64,000 nt of DNA from Microvirga antarctica (GCF_017921815.1 NZ_JAGEMM010000001.1:1451740-1515739), one strand, 5' to 3'. Shown: positions 53,771-62,528, numbered from the stretch's first letter. The notes: generated by a model from the sequence alone, not told the origin. Program-made: numbers and translations.

Positions 53771-54684
53771 GCGATCCTGATTCGGGGATCAAGCCACGCG
53801 TTGAGGATGTCGGCGAACAACGTGAGCAGGACGTAGAAGAAGGCCGTCACCAGAACCAGGGCCTGAACGACGGGCAAATCGGCGGATGAAACCGATTCCC
53901 AGGCCAGATAGCCGATGCCCTGCATGGCGAAGATAGTCTCCACAATGACGGAGCCGGACAGGAGATAGCCGAACTGAACGGAGGCAATCGACACCACCGG
54001 GATGATGGCGTTGCGCAGCGCATGCTTCACGAGGATGGTGGGCGTGCGAAGGCCCTTGGCCCGTGCTGTGCGGATGTAGTCGGCCTCCAGCACCTCGAGA
54101 AGACCGGCACGGGTCAGCCGCAGGATCGCCGGCATGGCGAAGAAACCCAGGCAGGCAGCCGGAAGGATGTAGTGGACGAAACTCGTCGAGCCCGACACCG
54201 GCAGCCATCCGAGTTCCACACTGAAGACGAGAATGCCCAGAAGCGAGAGCCAGAATGTCGGAACGGCCTGCGCGACCAGAGCGGTGAGCACCGCGAAGCG
54301 GTCGATCATCGAGTTGGGCCACAGCGCCGCGAACATGGCGAGCGGCAGCGCCAGCGCGAGACTGAAACCGAGCGCAAGACAAGCCAGCGTGAACGTGACC
54401 GGAAAGCGCTCAAGCACCACCCGCGCGACAGGCCTTTGCTGGCGGTAGGACATTCCGAAATCCCCCCGAACAGCATGGCCGAGCCATTCCGCATATCGCT
54501 CCACCACGGGGCGATCGAAGCCGTAGCGTTGCCGCACGGCCTCCACATCCGTCGCGGTGGCGCCTTCGCCCGCGATCGCGATGGCCGGATCGCTGGCAAT
54601 GTTCGTGAGCGCGAACACCGCCATCGAAATGGTCAGCATGATGGCGAGACCCAGGACAGCCCGCTTCAGGGCGTAGACCATCAT
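53767..54684 (-). CDS. Peptide ABC transporter permease (DppB/OppB type)
   Basis: This 305-residue permease has six hydrophobic helices, the first being AVLGLAIMLTISMAVFAL. The periplasmic part has the DppB-type pattern of a region with YGFDRPVVERYAEWLGHAVRGDFGMSYR, and the EAA loop reads YIRTARAKGLRTPTILVKHALRNAIIPV. ATG pair 54684/54681 was chosen over an upstream GTG, since AGGG lies nine bases ahead of it. It stands 37 bases behind the binding-protein gene. Confidence 0.93.
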   Translation of the reverse strand: MMVYALKRAVLGLAIMLTISMAVFALTNIASDPAIAIAGEGATATDVEAVRQRYGFDRPVVERYAEWLGHAVRGDFGMSYRQQRPVARVVLERFPVTFTLACLALGFSLALALPLAMFAALWPNSMIDRFAVLTALVAQAVPTFWLSLLGILVFSVELGWLPVSGSTSFVHYILPAACLGFFAMPAILRLTRAGLLEVLEADYIRTARAKGLRTPTILVKHALRNAIIPVVSIASVQFGYLLSGSVIVETIFAMQGIGYLAWESVSSADLPVVQALVLVTAFFYVLLTLFADILNAWLDPRIRIA

Positions 54685-54721
54685 GGCCTGCACCCTGAAG
54701 CTGTCATGGCGTCAGATCCCC

Positions 54722-56254
54722 TTACTTCCATTTTGCAAAGTAGAAGCGCGGGTTCTCGTCGGCATAGAGAGGCACGTCGAGATCCTGGGTGTAGGCATAG
54801 ACGTTGGGATGCGTCCACATGGAGAGCCAGTACACCTTGTCGGAAATCCGCTTCAGCGCCTTGTCGTAGAGGGCCTTGCGCTTTTCCGGATCCACCGTGG
54901 TGGCTGCTTCCTTGACCCAAGCGGTCAACTCCGCATCGCGGGCTGCATCGTAGCTGTCGCCGGCGAAGTACACGTTCATCGGACCAGCCGTGTCATTGAT
55001 GGACAGCCAGCCATTGTCCTGCAGGTAGAGCTGCATTTCACCCTTGGCGAGACGCTCCTGCGCGGCCGGATAGGGGATGTAGTTGATCGTCGTCTTGATT
55101 CCGACGACATTGAGGAAGCCTGCAACCGCCGCGGTCCAATCACGACTGCGGAAGGCCTGCAGGTCGAGCGTGACGCCGTTCGGATAACCGGCCTCCGCCA
55201 GCAGTTTCTTCGACAGTTCGGGATCGTACTTGTACTGTGTCACCTCCTGAGTGCACCCGAACTGGGTCTTGTAGCAGGCCGACAGCGGCACGTTCGCGCC
55301 ATCGCCCACCATGCTCTTGATGATCTTGTCCCGGTCGATGGCATGAGCAATCGCCTGGCGCACGCGCACATCTGCCAGCGGATTCTTCGTTGCGGTTTCG
55401 CGGGTGTTGAACGTGATGAAGCTGAGCCGCATGGTCTCGACGGATTTCACGACGATCCCCGGCCGAGAGGCAAGTCGGGCAGCCTGGTCGGAGGCTACAT
55501 TCCAGATCCAGTCGGCATTGCCGCTGAGAATCTCCGCGATCTGCGTCGAGTTGTCCGGAATGACCCGATAGGCCATCTTCTTGATCGTCGGCTGACCCTT
55601 CGGGCTGTCCTTGAAGTACTTGCCGGTGAGTTCAATCGAGATGCTCGCGCTCGGCGTGAAGCTGGTGACCTTGTAGGGGCCCGTGCCGACAACCTTTTCA
55701 ACCGCAGGCGCCTCGCCGTTGGGACCGTAAAGGTTGTTGGGCAGGACGGGCAGCAGCGACGACAGATACTCAAGCGCGACCGGGAACGGTTGCTTCAGGA
55801 ACAGCCGGAAGGTGAGCGGGCCTGTCTTCTCAGCGCCCTTGATCCAGTTCACATTGGTGGGAACGGGGATCTTGGCTTCGGTCTTGGACACACGGTTGAA
55901 CGTGTAGACGGCGTCATCGGCCGTCAGCGGCGTGTCATCATGCCATTTGACGTCATCGCGCAGCGTGAATTCCAGCGTGGTGTCGTCTACCCACTTCCAC
56001 TCTTTCGCCAGAAGCGGCTTGTACTCGCCACTCTGCGGATCCCGCCAGATCAGCGTGTCCCAGACGAGCTGTCCGTTGATCACGAGAGCTTCGCGGGCAG
56101 TGTTGTAATAGGGATCGATGGAGTCGATCGGGTAGCGGCTGATCCATCGCAGGGTGGAATCCGCCTTGTTGGCCAGCGCGGGCTGCGCGGCGAAGGCGGA
56201 GGCCATGAGCGCCGTTGCGGCGAACAATGTCCTGAGTCGTGATGCAACTCTCAT
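54722..56254 (-). CDS. Peptide ABC transporter substrate-binding protein (SBP family 5)
   Basis: This 510-residue periplasmic binding protein of the DppA/OppA class has signal peptide LFAATALMASAFAAQPALA, cleaved near residue 29. Family marks are RWISRYPIDSIDPYYN, FTLRDDVKWHDDTPLTADDAVYTF (here about 95-118), the GTGPYKVTSF segment and LADVRVRQAIAHAIDRDKII. AGGAG lies eight bases before ATG 56254. The unusual start LRWISRYPIDSIDP and two Cys residues suggest a defined small ligand rather than general dipeptides; which ligand is unknown. It lies between the GGT-family gene and the permeases in the operon. Confidence 0.93.
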   Translation of the reverse strand: MRVASRLRTLFAATALMASAFAAQPALANKADSTLRWISRYPIDSIDPYYNTAREALVINGQLVWDTLIWRDPQSGEYKPLLAKEWKWVDDTTLEFTLRDDVKWHDDTPLTADDAVYTFNRVSKTEAKIPVPTNVNWIKGAEKTGPLTFRLFLKQPFPVALEYLSSLLPVLPNNLYGPNGEAPAVEKVVGTGPYKVTSFTPSASISIELTGKYFKDSPKGQPTIKKMAYRVIPDNSTQIAEILSGNADWIWNVASDQAARLASRPGIVVKSVETMRLSFITFNTRETATKNPLADVRVRQAIAHAIDRDKIIKSMVGDGANVPLSACYKTQFGCTQEVTQYKYDPELSKKLLAEAGYPNGVTLDLQAFRSRDWTAAVAGFLNVVGIKTTINYIPYPAAQERLAKGEMQLYLQDNGWLSINDTAGPMNVYFAGDSYDAARDAELTAWVKEAATTVDPEKRKALYDKALKRISDKVYWLSMWTHPNVYAYTQDLDVPLYADENPRFYFAKWK

Positions 56255-56316
56255 TCGTGTCACTCCTGGTCTCGTTATGCCTGATGTTGGTCGCTGATTG
56301 TCGTCTGTGATCGTTG

Positions 56317-58158
56317 TCATCGTCCCACCGCATAGTCCTGCATTCCCCGCGCATTCGCGGCGGACTTCAGAATCACGTCGTTGCCGGCCGTCTCGCGACC
56401 CACTGCGCAGAGACGCCCGAGCGACCACTCGGCCGCCCATTCGATCCGGTGCCCCCTCGCCTCCAGCGCTTTGCCCACATCCTGTCCGAAGCGCTTCTCC
56501 AGGATGACCGAGGACGGCTTGAACTCGCGCGGCCAGAAGGAACTGATCAGATGACCCGTGTGAAAGGCTGGCGCATCGATAGCCTGCTGAAGGTTGAAGC
56601 CATGATGCAGGTGACGCAAGAGGAAAGCGATCGACCATTGTTCCTGCTGGTCGCCGCCCGGGGTTCCAAAGGCCAGGGAGGGCGCGCCATCCTTGGCGAC
56701 CATGGTCGGCGTGAGCGTCGTGCGCGGTCGCTTGCCGGGGGCTAGCGATGACGGCAACCCGTCCACGAGCCAGAACATCTGAGCGCGGGTGCCCAATCCA
56801 AAGCCGAGTTCCGGCACGACGGGACTTGCCTGAAACCATCCCCCTGACGGCGTGGCCGCAACCATGTTGCCAAATCGATCCGTCACGGCGATGTGACAGG
56901 TGTCGCCCCGGCCATACGGATCGAAGCCGGCGAAATCCATCGCGGCCTTCTTGCGGCCTTCGGGATCCTTGGCAAAGGTCGGCTCGCCCACCCCTGGCGC
57001 GGAGGAGAACGAAGCGCCGAGAAGATGGCGCGGGGGCAGCTTCGGCTCGCGTCCGAGCGGCGAGCCCGGGCGGAGTTCCGCGCTGCTGGTATCGCCCACG
57101 CAATGCCGCCGGGACTCGAGATAGGAATCGCTGAGCAAGGCATCCACAGGCGACGTGTCGTCGCCGAGCCACGCGTCGCGATCGGCTAGGGCGAGCTTGC
57201 CGGTTTCGACGACGAGGTGGATGAAATCGGCGCCGAGCGGATCGAGATCGCCTACGCCCGTGCCCTCGAGCAATCCGAGCCATTCGAGAAAAGCCGGCCC
57301 TTGTGTCCAGGCTCCGCATTTGAATACCTCGACACCTGCGTAGTGACGGGAAACAGGCGCCTCGTATGTGGGTTTCCAGGCCGCCATGTCGGCGGCCGTC
57401 AGAAAGCCCGTGTGATGCCGGCCGGTGGAATCAAGCACAGGGACGGCGGCTGCGCGCTCGATCGCTTCGGCGACAAAACCTTCATACCACAGATGATGTG
57501 CCCGCTCGATCTGCACCTCGCGCCCTCCGCCTTCGCTCTCGCGCAGGATCCGTTCGAAGGTTGCGGCGAGCGTCCTGTTGCGAAACAGGTGCCCGGCAAG
57601 CGGAGGCGCGCCGTGGGGCAGATAGATTTCAGCCGAACTCGTCCATTCGGAGCGGAACAGGTCTTCCATCGACGCCATGGTCTGGGCAACCCGCGCGTTC
57701 AGCGAGAAGCCGCCCCCGGCAAATTCGATGGCGGGTCTGAGAACCTCTTCCAACCGCATCGTGCCGTGATCGCGCAGGAGCATCAGCCACGCGCCGAACG
57801 CGCCCGGCACGCAAGCGGCCAGCGGCCCCGTGCCTGGAACCATGTCGAGGCCGAGCGACCGGAAGGCATCGATGGTTGCCCCTTGCGGCGCAACGCCCTG
57901 TCCGCAGATCACGTCGGCCCGTTTCTGCTGCGCATTCCAGAGCATGATCGGAACCTCGCCGGCCGGCCCATTGAGATGGGGTTCCAGAACCTGCAGGGCA
58001 AACCCCGCCGCAACGGCGGCATCGAAGGCGTTGCCGCCGTTCTCCAGCATGCGCATGGCAGTCGCGGCAGCGAGCCAATGGGTCGCGGCCGCACAGCCGA
58101 ACGTCCCGCGGATTTCTGGCCGCGTTGTGAAGGCGCCGTTGCTGAAGACCTGCACCAA
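56317..58158 (-). CDS. Gamma-glutamyltransferase-family Ntn hydrolase, cytoplasmic
   Basis: This 613-residue member of the GGT family self-cleaves to free an N-terminal Thr. The nucleophile region reads GRGDTCHIAVTD with Thr420 as the predicted catalytic residue, where classical GGT has TTH. Downstream GNMVAATPSGGWFQASPVV matches the family small subunit. Unlike secreted GGTs there is no signal peptide: the protein begins MVQVFSNGAF. Cytoplasmic GGT-like proteins include oxamate amidohydrolase (HpxW), so the substrate may be an amide other than glutathione. The start TTG 58158 has GGGAG seven bases upstream, inside the previous gene's end. Confidence 0.85.
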   Translation of the reverse strand: MVQVFSNGAFTTRPEIRGTFGCAAATHWLAAATAMRMLENGGNAFDAAVAAGFALQVLEPHLNGPAGEVPIMLWNAQQKRADVICGQGVAPQGATIDAFRSLGLDMVPGTGPLAACVPGAFGAWLMLLRDHGTMRLEEVLRPAIEFAGGGFSLNARVAQTMASMEDLFRSEWTSSAEIYLPHGAPPLAGHLFRNRTLAATFERILRESEGGGREVQIERAHHLWYEGFVAEAIERAAAVPVLDSTGRHHTGFLTAADMAAWKPTYEAPVSRHYAGVEVFKCGAWTQGPAFLEWLGLLEGTGVGDLDPLGADFIHLVVETGKLALADRDAWLGDDTSPVDALLSDSYLESRRHCVGDTSSAELRPGSPLGREPKLPPRHLLGASFSSAPGVGEPTFAKDPEGRKKAAMDFAGFDPYGRGDTCHIAVTDRFGNMVAATPSGGWFQASPVVPELGFGLGTRAQMFWLVDGLPSSLAPGKRPRTTLTPTMVAKDGAPSLAFGTPGGDQQEQWSIAFLLRHLHHGFNLQQAIDAPAFHTGHLISSFWPREFKPSSVILEKRFGQDVGKALEARGHRIEWAAEWSLGRLCAVGRETAGNDVILKSAANARGMQDYAVGR

Positions 58159-58161
58159 CGC

Positions 58162-58968
58162 CTATCTCCCGGGGTTGAAGGTGGAATTGGTGGTCAGCGG
58201 CACATGCGTCCGGCCGCAATGGGACCCTCCCGACACATCCACCAGCGTCCCTGTCATCCAGGCCGCCTGGTCGGACGCGAGAAATGCCACCGCATTGGCC
58301 ACATCGTCAGGTCGGCCGGTGCGCCGCAACGGCGTTCCCTGCAGCATCATGTCGATGTAGGGATGCTCCTCCGTTTCGCCCGCGATCACAACCCGATCCA
58401 GAACGACAGAGGGCGCGACAGCGTTGACGCGGATCCCGTAGGGTCCGAACTCGATGGCCATCACCTGCGTGAGCATGTTGACGGCCGCTTTCGAGGCCGC
58501 GTAATGCGCACTTCCGGCGCGCGCCGAGCGGCCGGCGCCGGACGAGATGTTGACGATGGAGCCCTTCACATTGCGCTCCATCCATTGCCGCGCATAGGCC
58601 CGACCGACCAGCATGGTGCTGCGGGCATTGAGCGCGAAGATCCGATCCCATTCCTGCACACTCATATCGACGATGGCGCAGTTGGCATATTGTCCCGCAC
58701 AGCTCACCACCGAGTTGACCGGCCCGAAGAACGCCTCTGCGTCGGCGACGATACGATCGACCTCCGCCTCGTCGGTGACGTCCCCGGTGACGACAGCAAC
58801 GCGGGGCAGACCCGCGTTGCCGAGCCTTTCCGCGAGCGCGGTCGCGCCCTCGACGTTGCGATCCACGACAACCACCGAGGCGCCCTCCCGCAGGAAGGTC
58901 TCGACGATTCCGCGTCCCAGCAGGCCTGCGCCACCGGTGACGATCGCCGAACGGTCAGGGAGCAGCAT
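58162..58968 (-). CDS. Short-chain dehydrogenase/reductase (SDR)
   Basis: This 268-residue SDR has the glycine motif TGGAGLLGRG and the CAGQY strand end (NNAG equivalent), Ser in VNISSGAG, and Tyr/Lys in HYAASKAAV. The tail GTLVDVSGGSHCGR ends like many catabolic SDRs. ATG 58968 has AGGAC eight bases upstream and overlaps the M28-family gene by 14 bases; an earlier ATG at 58995 is possible. It sits in the operon between the peptidase-like and GGT-like genes, three bases ahead of the latter. It probably oxidises or reduces an intermediate of the same pathway. Confidence 0.92.
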   Translation of the reverse strand: MLLPDRSAIVTGGAGLLGRGIVETFLREGASVVVVDRNVEGATALAERLGNAGLPRVAVVTGDVTDEAEVDRIVADAEAFFGPVNSVVSCAGQYANCAIVDMSVQEWDRIFALNARSTMLVGRAYARQWMERNVKGSIVNISSGAGRSARAGSAHYAASKAAVNMLTQVMAIEFGPYGIRVNAVAPSVVLDRVVIAGETEEHPYIDMMLQGTPLRRTGRPDDVANAVAFLASDQAAWMTGTLVDVSGGSHCGRTHVPLTTNSTFNPGR

Positions 58969-60739
58969 CGGCTTGTCCTTTGTGTGTGTCGCCATCAAGA
59001 GCAATCAGACAGGTGCGCACGGCGTCGCCTGCCTGGAGCAGCGCCCAAGCGATTCGGTTCTGCGCGCGCGTCAATGCCACGGTGGCGAATTTCTCGGCGT
59101 CGGAGCCGCGCTCGCTCGCGGCAAGCGTGGCCAGCGGCGAAAGCGTCGCGTAGGCTGCGACGGCCAGCGCCGGGTCATGCTCGAACCGATCTCCGATTGT
59201 GTGCTCGATCGGAACAAGTGCGCGCGACACTGCCATGAGGCACGCATTGATGGCAGCGGCTTGCTCAGTGGTGACGTCGCCGGCGGCGATGTGATTGAGG
59301 ATATCGAGATCCGCTTTGAGCGCATCGGCGCGGGCGCTCATTGGCGACAGGTCGAAGCGACCATCGACCAAGCGACGGTCATGCTCCAGCCTCTGCTGCA
59401 ATGCGCCCACATGGGCGGCGTAATCGAGCGGCAGCACGGTGCGCGACAACAGAGCCCAGACCACGTGGAGATAGATCTGCGTGTCGCGGATCGCGATGGA
59501 CACGTCCATCTTGTCGAGGGTATCGTCGGGCGTGTGCCACCACCAACCCGTTCCCGCACCCTTACGCCCAGGGCCGCCAAACAGCATCGCGGCAGCAACC
59601 GGCGCATCTGACGCCGGCTGCTCGCCAAGGCTCGAAAAAATGGCCGGGACGCCGATTCCCCAGAATGATTGGTCGCCGGCCCGCGCGACGCGGTGGCCCG
59701 CGAAATCCTGATCGGCATGCTGTCGCACCGCCTCGCGTGCGAGGCTCACCAGCTCTGCGTCGGCCTGCGCGTCAAACAGGACCACGTTGCCCCGCGCGCC
59801 GGTCGAATCGATGTTCACATGGGCAACGGCGCGGCGGTGGATCTCTTCCCAATGCGTGTCGGCATACCAGGCCGAGCTGGAATATCGCCCTTGCGAATGG
59901 CCGGACCAGAAGATCAGGCGGAGCCCTCTCAACCACTGGTCGCGGTGAAGCGCACAGAGCCGGGCGACCTCGATCATGGTGGCATTGGCGCCGCCATTAT
60001 CCATCACGCCGTAGTGCCAGGTGTCGTGATGCCCGGTGAACATCACGAATGGATCCGTCATCCCGCCCGCAGGCGCGGGGAGTTCGGCCACGAGAATCGG
60101 TGTCTTGCGCCAGCCGGTATCGACGGCGGCATGAAGCGAAATCTCACAATCCGGATCGGCCATCAACCGCGCCTTCAACTGCTCGCCCACCGTCTTCGTG
60201 ACGCTGACGACGACAGTCACCGGGAGATTGGGAAGCGTCTCGTGCGAGGGGTTTCCCCACACTGGCGAAATGCACATCTCGTGGCGGTGGTCATGCGGGG
60301 ACACGTGGATCTGACCGATGGCACCAGCCTTTGCGGCCCGCATCGCGACTGGCGGTGTCGCAATTCCGTCGACGATGACGATCCGTCCCTGAACGTCAGT
60401 CGATGCGAAATCTCCCGGCGCGCCAGCGCCGATGACGATTCCCCGGCCCCTGGTTCCGACCGGCAGCGTGCTCTGTGAAAACGAGTGGGTGATGCACGCA
60501 AGGCGTTCGCCCGCGATCTCGATCGAGGCCTCGCGCGGCAGGCTGATATAGGCGTCGTGGAGAATGAGGTCGGTGCTGTAGCCAAAGCCGTCGAGGCAGG
60601 CGCGGACATAGGCCAGGCTCGCGCGTTCCCCGTCGCTTCCAGCTTCCTTGATCCAGCGCGAAAACTCCACGAGATGGCTCTGGAGTTGCGCGCCGTCGAC
60701 GTCCTCGATCATGCTCGCGAAAGTGCGGTTCAACGTCAC
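58955..60739 (-). CDS. M28-family peptidase-like protein with PA domain and altered metal site
   Basis: This 594-residue protein has a PA-type insert (about 85-200; VQGRIVIVDGIATPP, AGAIGQIHV) inside a Zn-aminopeptidase fold. Metal ligands expected in M28 are present at His237 (FTGHHDTW), Asp247 (GVMDNGG), Asp311 (VNIDSTG) and His402 (GWWWHTPDD). The catalytic Glu-Glu pair is missing: the aligned segment reads FWSGHSQGRYSSS, with His281 and Ser282 in its place. There is no signal peptide. It is the first gene of the operon. It opens with GTG 60739; ATG 60712 is an alternative. Either a non-hydrolytic homologue or an enzyme with an altered mechanism. Confidence 0.83.
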   Translation of the reverse strand: MTLNRTFASMIEDVDGAQLQSHLVEFSRWIKEAGSDGERASLAYVRACLDGFGYSTDLILHDAYISLPREASIEIAGERLACITHSFSQSTLPVGTRGRGIVIGAGAPGDFASTDVQGRIVIVDGIATPPVAMRAAKAGAIGQIHVSPHDHRHEMCISPVWGNPSHETLPNLPVTVVVSVTKTVGEQLKARLMADPDCEISLHAAVDTGWRKTPILVAELPAPAGGMTDPFVMFTGHHDTWHYGVMDNGGANATMIEVARLCALHRDQWLRGLRLIFWSGHSQGRYSSSAWYADTHWEEIHRRAVAHVNIDSTGARGNVVLFDAQADAELVSLAREAVRQHADQDFAGHRVARAGDQSFWGIGVPAIFSSLGEQPASDAPVAAAMLFGGPGRKGAGTGWWWHTPDDTLDKMDVSIAIRDTQIYLHVVWALLSRTVLPLDYAAHVGALQQRLEHDRRLVDGRFDLSPMSARADALKADLDILNHIAAGDVTTEQAAAINACLMAVSRALVPIEHTIGDRFEHDPALAVAAYATLSPLATLAASERGSDAEKFATVALTRAQNRIAWALLQAGDAVRTCLIALDGDTHKGQADAAP

Positions 60740-60989
60740 GTGGATGACCTAGGGTTTTTGACCCGCTGATGGATTGTTCCTCAACGGCAATTTGCAGTGA
60801 TTACAATGTTACGTCGGACAATCGGTAGAAATTGCGCATTTCGCTAATACGTACCAATTCAGTTGCGCAGTCAACACCAAGAAGTGCTTAATCACTGCGC
60901 ATTGCGTTGCGAAATCAGGCAGTCGACGGCTTGCATTAGCGACGGCCTTGATCGATTGTGCTTGCGAACAACGGACGGATAGGCAGGTC
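60740..60989. promoter_or_regulatory. Divergent control region with helically phased TGCGCA repeats
   Basis: TGCGCA occurs at 60833, 60864 and 60896, spaced 31 and 32 bases, close to three helical turns each. The first two are TTGCGCA and the third CTGCGCA, followed by TTGCG at 60907. Such phased sites on one DNA face suit the octameric Lrp/AsnC regulator encoded next to it. They lie between the M28 operon (minus) and the regulator gene (plus), so autoregulation and operon control are likely. Confidence 0.55.
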
Positions 60990-61460
60990 TTGGATAAACT
61001 CGATCAACGCATCATCAGCGCATTGGCGGAGGATGGTCGGCGTTCCTATCGGGATATCGCGCGCGATCTCAACGTGTCGGAAGCCTCCATCCGGCAGCGG
61101 GTCAGCCGGCTCACAAGCGACGACCTCATCCGCATTACCGCTGTCGGCAACTTGCAGGCGCTGGGTTTCGATGTCGTGGCGATGGTGCATTTCAAGGTTC
61201 TGCCAAGTCGCATCGAGGAATACGCGCAGCTCATCTCCGAGTATTCGGCGGTGCGGTTCGTTTCGATTTCGCTCGGCAATGCCGACATCATTTTTCAAAG
61301 CCTGCACACCAGCATTCCCAGCCTGCATGATTTCGTGCGCAACGAATTGCCGCGGCGCATGCCGGATATCATCGCGACGGAAATCTTTCCGCTTGTGAAG
61401 ACGCTCAAGAGTTCGTGGACGTGGGAAGCCTGGTTCGATCTGCAGAACCAGAATTCATAG
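60990..61460 (+). CDS. Lrp/AsnC family transcriptional regulator
   Basis: This 156-residue feast/famine regulator opens LDKLDQRIISALAEDGRRSYRDIARDLNVSEASIRQRVSRL: an AsnC-type winged HTH (about 1-60) whose recognition helix is SEASIRQRVSRL. The C-terminal alpha/beta ligand domain (RAM fold, about 70-145) binds amino acids and forms octamers. TTG 60990, with an AGGCAGG ahead of it, gives the usual N-terminus; another TTG at 60948 is less typical. It is divergent from the eleven-gene operon and probably senses its amino-acid product. Confidence 0.9.
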   Translation: MDKLDQRIISALAEDGRRSYRDIARDLNVSEASIRQRVSRLTSDDLIRITAVGNLQALGFDVVAMVHFKVLPSRIEEYAQLISEYSAVRFVSISLGNADIIFQSLHTSIPSLHDFVRNELPRRMPDIIATEIFPLVKTLKSSWTWEAWFDLQNQNS

Positions 61461-61476
61461 AAACAGGGAGATTGAC

Positions 61477-61806
61477 GTGATTGTCGAAAAGCGCACTTAC
61501 ACCATGCATTCGGGCATGATGAAGGATTACCTTAAAGCCTATACGGACGGGTCGTTTCAAAATCTGCAGCAGCAGCTCGGCCATTGCGTCGGCTTCTTCA
61601 CGTCGGAGACCGGGCCGATCGAGCAAGTCACCCAACTGTGGGCCTACAAGGACTGGAACGATCGCGAGGCGCGCCGGGCCGCGCTCTACAGCGATCCGGC
61701 TTTCATCGACCGGGCCAAGGACATGTATGGGCTGATCAAGGACAAGGACAGCCAGATCCTGAAGCCTGTGGCGTTCGCCCCGCTGTCTTTCGTCCGGACG
61801 CCCTAA
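61477..61806 (+). CDS. NIPSNAP family protein
   Basis: This 109-residue single-domain protein with a dimeric alpha/beta-barrel (ferredoxin-like) fold has family pattern VEKRTYTMHSGMMKDYLKAY, GFFTSETGPIEQVTQLWAYKDWNDREARRAAL. The start is GTG 61477 with GGGAG six bases upstream, 16 bases behind the Lrp gene, so both are co-transcribed. The biochemical role of the NIPSNAP family in bacteria is unclear; related folds act as small-molecule monooxygenases or binding proteins. Its stop codon overlaps the end of the convergent racemase gene. Confidence 0.88.
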   Translation: MIVEKRTYTMHSGMMKDYLKAYTDGSFQNLQQQLGHCVGFFTSETGPIEQVTQLWAYKDWNDREARRAALYSDPAFIDRAKDMYGLIKDKDSQILKPVAFAPLSFVRTP

Positions 61807-62528
61807 GGGACCGGGACGGAGCGGACGTCTGCGAGAGCTCGCTCGACTGCCGCCTCCGCATGCAGGCCGGTCGTATCGAACAAGGGGACCTGGCTGTCTT
61901 CCGGCTTCACCAGCAGCATGATTTCGGTGCAGCCGAGGATCACAGCCTCGGCCCCTTGCTCGACGAGGCGTCCGATCACCGCGCGATACACCGCTCGTGA
62001 GTGGGGCTCGACCCGGCCCTGGACCAGTTCGTCGTAGATGATGCGATGGATGGCCGCGCGGTCCTCGCTTTCGGGAACAAGCACATCGAGACCGAATCGG
62101 TTCTGCAGGCGTCCCTTGTAGAAATCCTGCTCCATGGTGAAGGCCGTGCCGAGCAGCCCCACACGCCGGAAGCCCGCAGCCTCGATGCGCTGGGCGGTCG
62201 GATCGACAATATGAAGCAGCGGGATGTGGACCGCGGCCGCGACCGTGTCGGCCATGCGGTGCATGGTGTTGGTGCAGATCAGGAAGAAATCGGCCCCGCC
62301 GCGTTCCAGCCGCCGGGCCGCATCGATCATCAGCTCCGCCGCCTCATCCCAGCGTCCGGCCTGTTGCAGGGCTTCGATCTCGCCGAAATCGAACGACCAC
62401 ATCAGGCACCGCGCCGAGCGCAAGCCGCCCAGCCTGTCGCGCACCCGCTGGTTGATGATGCGGTAATATTCGGCCGAGCTTTCCCAACTCATCCCGCCGA
62501 TCAACCCGATGACCTGTTGCTCTGGCAT
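61803..62528 (-). CDS. Aspartate/glutamate racemase family protein
   Basis: This 241-residue two-domain enzyme of the Asp/Glu racemase superfamily has IGLIGGMSWESSAEYYRIIN at the N-terminus, characteristic of the YgeA/aspartate racemase group, and two catalytic Cys: LICTNTMH (about residue 85) and ILGCTEIML (about residue 197). It interconverts D and L acidic amino acids without cofactor. ATG 62528 has GGAGAG five bases upstream; the frame continues 21 codons upstream by chance. Convergent with the NIPSNAP gene (stops overlap). With the D-serine-dehydratase-like protein it makes D-amino acids the likely theme of the locus. Confidence 0.9.
   Translation of the reverse strand: MPEQQVIGLIGGMSWESSAEYYRIINQRVRDRLGGLRSARCLMWSFDFGEIEALQQAGRWDEAAELMIDAARRLERGGADFFLICTNTMHRMADTVAAAVHIPLLHIVDPTAQRIEAAGFRRVGLLGTAFTMEQDFYKGRLQNRFGLDVLVPESEDRAAIHRIIYDELVQGRVEPHSRAVYRAVIGRLVEQGAEAVILGCTEIMLLVKPEDSQVPLFDTTGLHAEAAVERALADVRSVPVP

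Noticed and set aside
54683..56242. Plus-strand open frame of 519 codons.
   Set aside because: Antisense shadow of the substrate-binding protein gene, with no domain and no ribosome site.
56255..57319. The reading frame of the peptide-binding protein stays open for another 355 codons upstream of its signal peptide.
   Set aside because: It overlaps the GGT-family gene in another frame, its translation is Arg/Gly-rich without domains, and a strong ribosome site plus signal peptide fix the start at 56254.
57217..59238. Plus-strand open frame of 673 codons.
   Set aside because: It is the antisense shadow of the GGT-family, SDR and M28-like genes; the translation is rich in Arg, Gly and Pro with no motif, typical of GC-rich antisense frames.
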